Origin: Trema orientale
Taxonomy: Eukaryota; Streptophyta; Magnoliopsida; Rosales; Cannabaceae
Length of the DNA: 64,000 nt
Reading direction: 5' to 3'
NCBI GenBank assembly: GCA_002914845.1
Contig: JXTC01000178.1
Location: 159,361 to 223,360 of the forward strand
Shown: positions 35,201 through 46,990 of the stretch, piece after piece
Numbering within the stretch: the first letter of the stretch is position 1
Layout of the letters: the number at the start of each line of letters is the position of its first letter
Position numbers and translations under genes: made by a program
The notes under the pieces: model-generated
The model's database searches: none
What the model was told of the DNA's origin: nothing
Seen by the model: the letters and a program-made list of their open reading frames with translations, nothing else

Positions 35201-37188
35201 TACGTCATATTCGCATATGGGGGTGCCTAGCACATGTACTAAAAGGAAAGACTGGGAAGCTAGAACCACGTACAGAAGTTTGTTTATATATAGATTTTCC
35301 AAAAGGCACAGGAGGAGGTTTGTTTTATAGTTCTCAAGAAAAAACGGTATTTGTATTGACAACCTCCACTTTTGTTTAAAATGACTATGTGACAGATTTC
35401 AGACCTCAAAGTAAAGTTGTACTAGAGGAATTACTTTCTAATCAGATCAGACCATAACCAACAACAGTTGTTGAACGATAAAATTATGATGCCACTGTTT
35501 CAGATCAGAATACCTTGGCAACTCAACGTATTGGGAGGATTATTAGACCACCTGCACGCTACAGGGAAGTTGGAGAAGCACATGTTGCTGTTTCCGATAG
35601 TAGCCAAGATGAGCCATTGACATACAAGCATGTAATAGAAGATTCTGATAAGGAAAAATGGCAAGAGGCTATGAACCAAGAAATAAAATCTATATATTCT
35701 AATTCTGTCTGAGAACTTGTTGATCTACCTGAAGATGTCAGGCCCATTGGATGTAAATGGATCTATAAAAGAAAACAGAGGTATAGATGGAAAAGTTGAA
35801 ACGTTCAAGGCTAGGTTAGTGGCAAAGGGTTATACCCAAAAGGAGGGAGTTGATTATGAAGAGACTTTCCCGCCAGTAGCCATGCTTAAATCCATACGTA
35901 TCCTCTTATCCATTGCTGCATGTTTAGACTATGGAATATGGCAAATAGACATCAAGACAGCTTTTTTGAGTGACTATCTTGAAGAAAACATCTATATGGT
36001 GCAATCAGAAAGTTTTGTGGCTAAATGCCAAGAGCAGAAAGTCTGCAAGCTACTTAGGTCCATTTATGGACTTAAGCAAGCTTCAAGATCATGGAATCTA
36101 AGATTTGATGAGACGTTCAAGTCTTATGGTTTCGATCAAAATATTGATGAACCTTGTGTATACAAGTACATTTAAAAAAAGAAAGTGGTCTTCCTAGTTC
36201 TTTACGTAGATGATATTTTGCTCATTGGGAATGATGTGGGAAAATTATCTAATATAAAGAAGTAGCTTGCTGAGCAATTCCAAATAAAAGATTTAGGAGA
36301 AGCAAGTTATGTTCTTGGGATCCAGATTATTCGAGATCGCAAGAACAGACTTTTGGCACTGTCTCAAGCATCTTATATTAATAAGGTGCTTATTCGTTTT
36401 TAGATGCAAAACTCCAAGAAAGGACAGTGACCTTCTCGACATGAAGTTATCCATTCCAAAGAGCAATGTCCCAAGACACCTTAAGAGGAAGAGCATATAA
36501 GACGGGTTCCTTATGCGCTTGCAGTTGGCAACCTTATATATGCCATGTTGTGTACTAGGCCTGAATATGCTATGTAGTAGGGATAGTCAGTCGTTTTCAA
36601 TCAAATCTAGGATTAAATCACTGGATAGCGGTAAAGTATATTCTCAAGTATCTTAGGAGAACGAGAAATTATATCCTGGTTTATTCAAGTCAGGACTTGA
36701 TTCCTACTGGTTACACTGATTCTGATTTTCAATCAGACAAAGATACTTGAAAGTCAACGTCTGGGTCAGTGTTCACTCTTGGTGGTGGAGCCGTTGTTTG
36801 GAGAAATGTTAAATAATCCAGTACTGTAGATTCTACTATAAAAGTAGAATATATAGCAGCTTGTGAAGCAGCTAAAAAAGCAGTTTGGCTAAGAAAGTTC
36901 TTTATTGATTTGGTAGTTGTTCCAAATATGGATAAGCCACTGACTTTATACTATAACAACTGTGGAGCGGTGGAAAATTCAAAAGAACCAAGAAGTCAGA
37001 AGAGAAGAGCGCTTATAAAGAGAAAGTATCATCTGATTAGAGAGATAATATATCAAGGAGACGTGACAGTTATGTAGATAGCATCCGAAAACAACATTGC
37101 TGATCCTTTTACGAAAATGCTTCTAGTGAAGACTTTTAAGAGTCACTTGGAGGGCTTAGGATTGAGAGATATGTCTCACCTGCTTTAG
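32241..37188 (+). pseudogene. Copia A2 pol (PR-IN-RT-RNase H), disabled
   Basis: Protease WIVDSGAINHVC at about 32310 keeps the catalytic DSG. GAG-pre-integrase follows (LGHINLDRINRLVKD), then the integrase (HIDVCGPLNIQ, FVTFIDDY), broken by S2 at 33158-34964 and resuming at ENGILSQLTAPGTPQHNN (34965 onward). The RT region has KARLVAKGYTQKEGVDYEET and WQIDIKTAFL in 35717-36175 and the active site YVDDILLIG near 36208. RNase H is near 36840-37188, ending DMSHLL like A1. In-frame stops include 32959 and 36173. TG-to-TA type changes are frequent. Confidence 0.85.
33158..34964 (+). repeat. Solo LTR S2 (1807 bp) inserted in copia A2 integrase
   Basis: Starts TGTTGGGATATTTGTCC, ends GGCAATTCCAGCA, and is flanked by the perfect 5-bp duplication GGAGA (33153-33157 and 34965-34969). 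Removing it restores the integrase reading HLLENGILSQL. It is the same family as S1 and in the same relative orientation to its host element. The short ORF at 34062-34265 inside it is chance. Confidence 0.95.
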
Positions 37189-37202
37189 GGCAAGTGGGAG
37201 AT

Positions 37203-37778
37203 TATTAAGGTTTATGCCCTAATAGCATGTATATTTTGGATATTTGCTGAATTAATAAAATGACATTTTTCTATTTGAATTTGTGCATAATTGGTACGTC
37301 TTTAAATATCAGAAAATGCCTAGCTTATTTATATGACTATAAATTTAGTATGTAAGTGTTATATACATGAGGATTAAATTTATGGATAATAATAATAGAG
37401 TCCGTAATAATTAATTAAAGTACGGGATCTTTAATTAAATATTTTTAATACGATCCATTAATATTGAGAATGTAATAGTCTTATTCAGACTATTTATGTG
37501 TTGACATCACAATGGAGGTACTTTATATAATTCGAATATATAGGACTGGAATAGACATGATTTGAATCTCACATAAATTTCGTTAACTGTTGAGAGTTCA
37601 AATAATGTCACTAGATGATCATATATAGAACAATCTTAATCCTGAGTGGTTATAGACTTCTATTTATAACATTATGTTCTTTAACATACTTGTTAATGGT
37701 TTATTCTTTAAACAGACCGAAATACTTGTATCTTGGGAGCATGATGAAATGAATAGCTGGGAATATAACTTATAGATA
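37203..37778 (+). repeat. Truncated 3' LTR of copia A2
   Basis: Starts TATTAAGGTTTATGCCC (TG changed to TA) right after the PPT and follows the A1 3' LTR for about 570 bases, ending in ATAACTTATAG where the A3 leader joins. Confidence 0.85.
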
Positions 37779-39303
37779 TTTAGATATTATATGGGCTAGG
37801 CTAGTTTTATGAAGCTATTTACAGAAATACCAACTTTTTACAAATATGATTTGTAAAAATACTAAAAGAAGAAAGGGGGCCTATGAAAATTAGCGGATAG
37901 CTTTCAGGCCTGCGTGCCTTTGATGCTTTGTAATTTTAATATTTTATTGGGTTATAATTTCCTAAGGGACCCGGCCAAATATCATTTTATTTTATTTTAT
38001 TGTTATATTATATGTGATATGTATAATATGACTATGCACTATAATATGCCATTCATTATACCCACTTATAGTCATTTATGAATGTCATGCATACATGTTA
38101 TATTCATGTTAAAATATTTTAGTTAGAATATGACTAATTTAATTGGATTAAATAATTAAATAGGAATTTAAAAAATTGAATAATGTGCTTTAAGTTTAAT
38201 AGTTAAATTTTGGTAATGTCACACTTATTTAATTTAGGTTATCTTTATTAATTAGATTAATCATATTAGCCAAATTATTCCTATAAAAATAAATTTAGAA
38301 TTTTTAGAAAATTTAGTAATTTATTTAGGGCAAATAAGATTGGACTAATATACTAACCTAGAAAATTATATTAGATATAATAACTAGGTTAAATAAAATA
38401 TTAGATATTTATTAGTAAAAACACAAAAGAAATTAAAAATAATGAGTGGAAGAGGGGTATATGACAATATGTCCCACGGTCTTTATTATTATTTAAGCAC
38501 CATGAGATTTAATTTACACCTAGAGACGCTTGGATTTCGTCCTCTATACGGAAGGTGTCCATTTAAATTAATGACAAGGCTTAATTTCCAAGAGATAAGA
38601 TTTTAGAATGTATTTTAAAATTGACCTATCCTACGACAATAATTTTGAGTTAAGTTACTAAAATCTGAAATAATGGGTCACACTCATGAGGATACAATTA
38701 AACTGTTAATAGTATCTTGATCATAAAACAATAGTTAATAAATAAAAGAAAATATGATATATTTTGATGTTTTATTTATTAATTGAGAATGTCTTAATTC
38801 AATTAATAATTATGTGACCTATCCTACGACGGCACCTAATTAGAGAAAATTGAATTACTGTGGAATTAGTAAATAAGTTTATATACTTACTTACATCATA
38901 CATCATGTTTTCTATTCCGAATTATTTGTGATATTTATTTTCAAATATGTTGAATGTTGTTTTATTTATTTAATTTCAGCAAACATATTAACCTTGAATC
39001 CCATTATCGCTTTACTCGCAAACAAAAAATTAACTGAAGATAATTTTATCAAGTGGAAAAGTAATATGAATATCGTGCTTGTTAGTGAAGACTACAAATT
39101 TGTGCTTACGGAGGAATGTCCTCCACAACCCGCCGCTAATACTACTTGTGCTGCATGAGAAAGCTATGAAAAATGGACTTATGCCAGTAATAAAGCTCGC
39201 TGCTACATATTAGCAGGCATGACCGACGTGCTTAGAGCTAAGCACGGAAAGATAGAGACTGCTTATGAGATAATGGAGTCCCTCCGGGCCATGTTTGGAC
39301 AAT
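37779..39303 (+). mobile_element. Copia A3 fragment: leader and gag start
   Basis: From ATTTAGATATTATATGGGC this copies the A2 leader (30207 onward) and then gag through LRAMFGQ, ending near 39303 where it meets the gypsy element. The gag start codon is ATA instead of ATG (near 38985), and CGA has become TGA at 39156-39158. It holds no pol. Confidence 0.85.
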
Positions 39304-42050
39304 AATTTAATCAATATCATATTTCATCATATATCAACATATTGTATTTGTACTTGCCTACAAAAGACTTGCGTGGCTACCCTCCTATTGACTTTGCCGA
39401 GGGTCAAGGGTCCTATACTACAATATCGTATTCATTTTTATCATAAAATTTTTTAGAGAATAATTGGAGCATAAAGTGGTGTCAAAAAACCGCAGTCCCA
39501 TAATGGACTTGTGGTACCATCCTACTCTATATATTATGCCAATACAATTCATATAAATATTTACAATAAGAATCTCAACGTATCAATGGACATGTGTTAT
39601 GGCTAAATATAATGTAAAGTTAATATGTGATAATGTCAATTTCCATAGTTTTACAATTCATAAGCATACTTATTTATAGAAACCTCTCATTGTAATTGCA
39701 ACATAAGAAAGCATTAACTATAAATATATAAATTATAGCATCATGTCTACGAAGCATATGAAAGAATTAATCACCAACTACATTGGATTCAAGGTGGAAG
39801 CATAAATACCATTTAACAACACATACATCCCTATGTTTTAGTTGTGTCTTTACTTACCAAATATGTTGAAAAAGAAAATATATTGACGCGAATGTCTTTA
39901 AGACTTTACTCGTTCTTACTTAAGTGATTTACTAATCTACATAGCAAAACATCATATGGACACACATTTTCAAGTCAAAATAGAGCTAAGACAATAAAGA
40001 TATTTCTATCTTGACAAGTTTCCTTCTTAGGAAATATAAGCTCAAACAAGAGATAATAAAACTCAAAAAATAATATAATCTTGCTAACCAAAAAAAGTAA
40101 GAAAACCTCAATTACTAACCATCTCAATTCCATCCTAACCTTGTTTGTAGTAAAGGATTTACTCAGATTATCATAATCACTTCAATTAAATAATACAATC
40201 AGCTCATTAGTTCTAATCAAGAACTCAAGCACCCTACTTTCCAAATCCTAAGTCTAGCACGTCAGTTAGGAATTTTCTGTAATATCAAGACCTTAGTGAG
40301 TCAAATTGGGGTTTTTCTTCTAAATTTAGATTCCTTTTAAGTTGTTAATCACACTACCTAATCATTAGCAAAAGTCAAAACCAAATATATAATTAAACTC
40401 ATATTATCATTAATTCTCGGGTTCAATGTACTCAAATTTTTTTTTTTCTAGACCGGACATAGTTTAGTAAAATATTCATAATTTATTCTATGGAGCTAGA
40501 AAAAATTATAGGACCAGTAGAATATGCAATTAGACTCGAAAAGTTATCTTTAGAGATATGACATGATATATTTCAAAATTATTTTGAGGTCACAAAGTGG
40601 CTCGTAATTAGGACCAAAAATCTACCTCGGGTAAATATTAGCAGTTTTGACTATTAACTTGAAAAATTTATATCTCCCTTTAAAAATATGATTTTTGAGT
40701 GATTCAAAGTCCTACATGACCGTTAAAGAGTATAATTTACGCTCTAAAAAAAGTTGTAAAAATAAAATTTTAGTAATTCACAATAGATGAAAATATAGAG
40801 ATTGCTACCAGTAAAAGTATCAAAACAATTTTTTAGCAACATAGCACATTTAATGTTTTATATTAAATCATATATTTCTTAGTTTTTGGTCATCTTGGTC
40901 TCTTTAGATAGGTTAGAGAACATAAATTTACATATTTTAAACCCGGAGTTGATTAGCTTAGCTAAAGGAACTCATGAAAAACTTTTACTCAAAGCTACTG
41001 AAAAAACAACTTAAAACATGTATCTTAATACCAAGCTTTTCATATTATATTCCCTAAATAAATCTGATTTTTGAGGAAGTAAATAACAAAACCAGAAGTA
41101 TAAAGATTCATAATAGATAAGAAAAACGAAATTACTTAAACCATACTTGTAACTCATTGAAATAAGCTAGAAAAAAAACTAAATTCGTCATACAATATAC
41201 ACTAATCAAATTGGCCCTTAAAAATCATAATTTTGAGAATTAAAACATAGCTAGAGACCATACCTTGGCTGTTATAGAGTTTAAACTCCTTAATTACTTC
41301 ACAAACTCAAGTTGATGAAGAAATTTGGGTTTTTCTACAGCCTTTTGGCTGGTTACGATTTTTTTTTTGAGAGAAGAAGGAGAGAAGGAGAGAGATGGGG
41401 TTTCTAAGTTTGGAGATGGAGAGGAAGAGATGGAGAGGGGAGATGTAAGTTTTATGTAATGGAGATCATGAGTGGGAAGAAAAAATCAATGGACTGCCCG
41501 AAGGAAATGTATAGAAGAGGGGAAAGGGAAGGTAGACTCTGTGCCTGACCTCTTGGGCTGACCATACATGTTCTTCCTTTTTTTTTTTTTTAAATCTCTT
41601 TCTAACTATTTACAAGTTTGCCATTAGTGAAAATAGGTTATTGGGCTTCTTTAACAATATGGGCTTGGACTCATAAATTGAAAGATATAACCTAATTATA
41701 ACTACTACAATTACTTTTATTATTTATTTACTCATTTTTCAGATATACATTAATCTATATACAATAAAATCATATTATAAACAGAAAATTATCAAACAAG
41801 TTTAATACTTAATAATAGAAACAAGCATATAAATCAATTCAACCAAAACTAATAATGACAAGAAAAGTAAAACTCTATAGACTCAATCTGGGAATATGTT
41901 ATGAATATTTTATTTGTGAAATAAAATCAAAGATCGCTCATAATAACCTATTAGATCGACAAAATATTTAGATTTATATCACATAAACCTCATGTTCATA
42001 CAATATACGCAAAGTCATATTTTCATTACTAGATTAGAGCCTCACAATCC
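39304..42050 (-). repeat. Probable 3' LTR of the gypsy element
   Basis: On the minus strand, coding ends at FGDETFLSL then stop (about 42048), immediately followed by TGTAGGGATTGTGAGGC, a plausible LTR start. No ORF of note follows to 39304. A transcript-leader-like segment (pyrimidine-rich on minus, 41345-41450) lies inside. The left end is not defined; it meets copia A3. Confidence 0.55.
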
Positions 42051-45000
42051 CTACAAACTTAAAAACGTTTCGTCCCCAAAACTTAGAACAATGTTGGATA
42101 TTCTTTTTCATATCATCTTCTGTTTACCATGTAGCCTCTTCAGTGTTATGATTACGCTATAAGACTTTCACTAGTGGAATTATCTTGTTATGCAGCTGTT
42201 TTTCTTTCGGATCTAATATTATAACTGTCTTTTCTTCATAAGCCAACTCCGGACCCACTTCCAGAGCATCATAACTTAGTATATGAGAAGAATCTGATAT
42301 ATACTTTCTCAACATAGATACATGAAATACATCGTGTATACCAGATAACAATGGTGGTAATGCAAATTTACACATGACATTGCCAACTAGCTTGATGACC
42401 TCAAAAGGGCCAACATATCGAGGGCTCAACTTACCCTTCTTCCCAATTCACATCACCCTTTTCATTGGAGTAATTCGTACAAAAACTTGATTGCCCACTT
42501 GAAACTCTAAAGGTCGTCGTACATCAGCATAACTTTTCTGTCTGTCTCGTGCAACTTTCATTCTTTCTTGTATGAGTTTTACCTTTTCTGTTACTTGCTC
42601 CAGTAATTTAGGGCCAATGTAGTTTCTTTCACCAGCCTCATGCCAATGTAGTGGTGTTCTACATCTTTGACCATAGAGTGCCTTATACGGAGCCATATCA
42701 ATCGTGGATTGGAAACTATTGTTATAAGTAAATTCTACCAAAGGTAGATATCTACTCTAAGATCCTTGGAAATCTATCACACATGCTCGGAACATGTCTA
42801 CTAAAACTTGATTTGTTTGCTCTGTTTGTCTGTCTGTCTGGGGATGAAATGCAGTGCTGAATTTCAGTTTTGTGCCAATGGCTTTGTGCAAACTCCTCCA
42901 GAAGGCTGAGAAAAATCTTTGAGCACGATCTGAGATGATCAATACAGGAACTCCATGTAGCTAGACTATTTCTTGAATGTACAGCTCAGCTAATTACTCT
43001 ATTGTTTAAGTAGTTCGCATAGGTAGGAAATATCCAGACTTCGTCAACCGGTCAACAATGACCCATATAGAGTCATAGTTCTTAGTGGTTTTTGGCAAAC
43101 CCACTACAAAATCCATGGCTATTTGCTCCCATTTCTATTCCGGAATCAGAATGGATTGTAGTAGACCTGCTGGCCTTTGATGTTTATCCTTGACTTGTTG
43201 ACAAGTTAGACATTTCTCGGCATACTTGACTATATCTTTCTTCATGCCAGGCCACCAAAATTTTTCCTTCAGATCGTGATATATTTTTGTAGTGCCAGGA
43301 TGAACAGAATATAGTGTATTGTGTACTTCTGATAGTATTTGCTGTTTCAGCTCATCGTCATCTGGAATACACATTCGACTATCCAAATGTAACGCTCCAT
43401 CATCTGTCAGCTGGAAGTCAGTACATTTTTCATCAAGCACGTCCTTTCGAATTTGAGATAGAATAGGATCCACCTGTTGACTGCCTTGGATACCATTAAA
43501 AACTGTGTTTTGCAATTTTAACACGGCTAACTGCCCTTCTACTATTTCCATTTAAAGACGAACAATCTCGGACTGCAGTGGTTTTACCACAGCTTGGATT
43601 GATATTAAGCTTGCGAGTGACTTTCTACTCAAGGCATCTGCTACTTTGTTAGCTTTACTGAGGTGGTAATAGATATCGCAATCGTAATCCTTCACTAGTT
43701 CTAACCATCTTCTTTGCCGCATATTTAATTCCTTTTGTGTAAAGAAGTACTTCAAACTTTTGTGGTCAGTGTAAATATCAAGGTGGATTCCGTATAGATA
43801 ATGCCTCCATATTTTCAATGCGAACACTACTGCAATTAACTCTAAGCTACATGTCGGGTAATTCTTCTCATAATCTTTCAACTGGTGAGAAGTATAAGCA
43901 ATCACTTTCCCATATTGCATCAACACTGCCCAGCTTAGATGCATCATTGTAGATGATGGACCCATTAGTGCCATTAGGAATTGTGAGGATAGGAGCAGAG
44001 ATCAAGCTTCTCTTGAGTTCTTGAAAACTTTTTTCACAATCTTCTAACCATAAGCACTTAGGGCCTGTTTGACATAGCTTCCAAAGATCTTTTGGAGCCC
44101 AAAAGTTATTTTTGGGGGTGTTTGGATGAATTGTCAGAAGATCTTTTTTTAATTAGAAGATCTTTTTAATGAAGTATGGACCCACTAACTTTTCCAGGAA
44201 GATCTTCCGGAGCTTTTACTTCAGGAAGTAAAAGTTATGCCAAACGGGCCCTTATTACTCTTGCGAGTAAGTTATGTAAGCAACATAGCAAGCTTCGAAA
44301 GGCCTTCCATAAACCGCCTGTAATAGCCAGCTAAATCCAAAAAACTCCGTACTTCGGTGGCATTAGTTGGTTATTTCTATTGGCTCATAGCTTCTACCTT
44401 GATGGGATCTACCGATATGTCTTTGTTTGACACTATGTGGCCTAAGAATGACACTTTCTCTAGGAAAACTTGCACTTCTTAAATTTTATGTACAATTGTT
44501 TTTTCTTCAATCTCTGCAGCATGAATTGTAGGTGTTTTTCATGTTCCTCCCTAGTTTTTGAGTAGACTAGAATGTCGTCAATGAATACAATCAAAAACTC
44601 ATCAAGATAGTCCTTGAATACTCGATTCATAAGATCTATAAATATCGCAGGTGCATTCGTGAGTCCAAACGACATAACTAAGACTCATAGTGACTATATC
44701 GTGATCGGAATACTATTTTGGGTATATCTTCTTCACGGATTTTTAACTGATGATATCTTGATCGTAGATCAATCCTTGAGAAGATCGTGGATTCTTGTAA
44801 CTGGTCGAATAGATTATCTATCCTGGGCAATGGGTACTTATTCTTGATTATTGCCTTATTTAGTTCACGGTAGTCGATGCACATGTATAAGGTCCCATCT
44901 TTCTTTTGAACAAATAGTAATAAGGCACCCTATGGACAACGACTTTGTCATATGAACTTCTTATCAAGCATCTCTTGCAATTGTAATCGTTACTCTTTTA

Positions 45001-45700
45001 GTTCTGCTGGAGCCATCCGGTACAGTACCTTTGAGATTGGTGCAGTTCCAGGTAGTAGTTCAATTGCAAATTCTATCTCTCGATATGGTGGCAGTCCAGG
45101 CAATTCCTCAGGAAACACCTCAAGGAAGTCTCATATGACCGACACATCTTTTGGCTCTTTCTCTTATTTGATCCTGATGTCGATCATTGATGCTAAATAT
45201 CCAATACAACCATTTATCATCATTCTCCTAGCCTTTATTGAGGAGATAATAAGAACTTGTTTCCCAGTAAGAGTCCCTTGGAACTCAAATTCTTGTTCTC
45301 CAGGAGGCTGAAAAAGTACCTTCCTTTTGTAGTAGTTGATAGTGGCATTATATTTTGAAAGCCAATTCATACCAAGAATCATGTCATAATCTTGCATGTT
45401 TAACGTTATAAGATCAATATATAGCTCCCTACTACTAACCATTATCGGTACAACTCTTAGCCAGTACCTAGAAATTAGCACTTCTCCTGATAGTAAAGCT
45501 GTGCTAAATAAACCTACTATCCTTTCTAACGGCCTATCAATCTTCTTAATAAACTTAGCAGATATAAATGAGTGAGATGCACTTAATTCTATCAATGTGT
45601 ATGCTGAAGTGTTGGCAATAGTGATTTGACCTGAGACAACTTTTGATGGTCTAGACTCTATCTCTACTTGTGTCAGTGCATAGACTCGAGCATTAGTCTT
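42045..45700 (-). pseudogene. Gypsy pol (PR-RT-RNase H-IN-chromodomain), disabled
   Basis: Protease (45595-45164): the catalytic DSG is ELS (LIELSASHSF), so it is dead. [11 protein letters not shown] and YPLPRID (44884-44678), SFGLTNAPA and FIDDILVYS (44675-44460). RNase H: 43974-43552 with [10 protein letters not shown] and ADALSRKS. Integrase zinc finger: H-x3-H-like VHNTLYSVHPG and CLTCQQ (43551-43135); core with ISDRAQRF and FHPQTDRQTE (42942-42757); C-terminal part 42741-42157. Chromodomain remnant HNTEEATW then a stop and EDDM (about 42140-42080). Frames are separated by stops and by a 191-bp MITE. Confidence 0.9.
44061..44251. mobile_element. PIF/Harbinger-type MITE (191 bp)
   Basis: Ends GGGCCTGTTTG and CAAACGGGCCC are inverted copies, flanked by the 3-bp duplication TTA (44058-44060 and 44252-44254), the target preference of PIF/Harbinger (Tourist) MITEs. 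It has no coding capacity and interrupts the gypsy RT/RNase H region. Confidence 0.85.
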
Positions 45701-46990
45701 CTTTTGGTTGTCTTCTTACTTCTCCTGGCCATTACGCTATAGATAATCCCTCGAAATATATGCCCATTCTTTCCATAATTGTAGCAAGCTCCCACACTCA
45801 CCTAGATGGCATCTATTACACTTTAAGCACACATGCTATTCTTCAAAATTCTATCGACTTCCTTGACTATCTTGTTGATGTTTATTTTGCCCTTGGTTTT
45901 GACCAGCTCGATTGGAATAGCTTGCCCTATTTTTCCTTTTGTTATTATAGTTGTTGTTGTTATTTCAATTATTGTTAGCATTACTATTCATACTGGAGGT
46001 GAGTTTCTAGTTTCTCTGATCTCTGCCTTGAAATTGACTCATAGAGCATTGAGAATAACTTGACCATCCTGACCCAAAACGAGTCTGTGAAGGTGGCATA
46101 GATCGGTCGGGGCGTTCTTCTGTTGCTCTTTGATCCTATGCCTCTATTCATATAGCTCGCTCTACTGCCTCTGCATATGATGCTGGCGGCTCTCTTCCAA
46201 TATTGACAATCTTCACTATGTCAGTGCGTAGGCCTCTCATGAACTTTTGCATCCTAGCCCTATCGATGGAGACCAAGTTAGGTGCAAATCGAGCTAATTG
46301 GTTAAACTCAATGTATACTCTGATACTATGCTCTTTCCTTGCTTGAGCTATGAGAACTTATCAGCCTTTGCAGACCTAACAGCTGCACCTGCACTGTAGT
46401 ACTTAGAATTGAATAATATTTGAAAGTTTTCCTAAGTTAATTGAGTAACATCACAAGTTTGCTTAATAACGTCCCATCAATATCTGGCATCTCTTTTTGG
46501 CTGATAGACTATATATTAGATATTCTCATGATCATTAAGATTCATAAACTCAAAGGTCTTCTCCATCAAGCTTATCCATTCCTTAGCAATAAAAGGATCA
46601 GTGACATTCCCTTCAAATACAGGCAGTCATAGCTTCCTGAAGCATTTAAACACAGGTTCTAATGGCCCATTTGCAGCCCCAAGTGCCATCACTGCCTCAA
46701 GCCTTTGTGGCTTATTCTGCTCTTCTCATGGTGCTTGAGTAGGATGAGGTACATCTTGGAATTGTGCAGCTTCTACTGGGGTAAGCAGTTGGTTTATTAG
46801 TAGTTCCTGATATATTACTCGTACTCTATCTTTCTCTTGGCACTGATAAGCCTCTTCATCCCTTCGCCGAAATTCCTCAGCTTGTTGTCGAAGTTGATCG
46901 GCTTGTTGGCCGATTAGGTTACGGAGCTCAACTAACTCCAGGTTTCCATTGCCAAAGGAGTGGCTTCCCTCTGAGTTGTGAGATATAATC
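45701..46990 (-). pseudogene. Gypsy gag, disabled
   Basis: On the minus strand, from about 46985, the frame reads EGSHSFGNGNLELVELRNL, then a Gln/Arg/Glu-rich coiled segment, then FEGNVTDPF.AKEWI and the capsid segment typical of chromovirus gag. At least two TGA stops interrupt it. The start codon was not identified. Confidence 0.7.

Larger units (their letters stand above)
30141..37778 (+). mobile_element. Ty1/copia element A2 (dead), plus strand
   Basis: Same family as A1, opposite strand. Layout: leader 30141-31382, gag 31383-32240, protease to RNase H 32241-37188 interrupted by solo LTR S2, polypurine tract GGGAGAT (37196-37202), and truncated 3' LTR (37203-37778). The 5' LTR is missing. 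Several stops and shifts make it non-autonomous. Confidence 0.85.
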
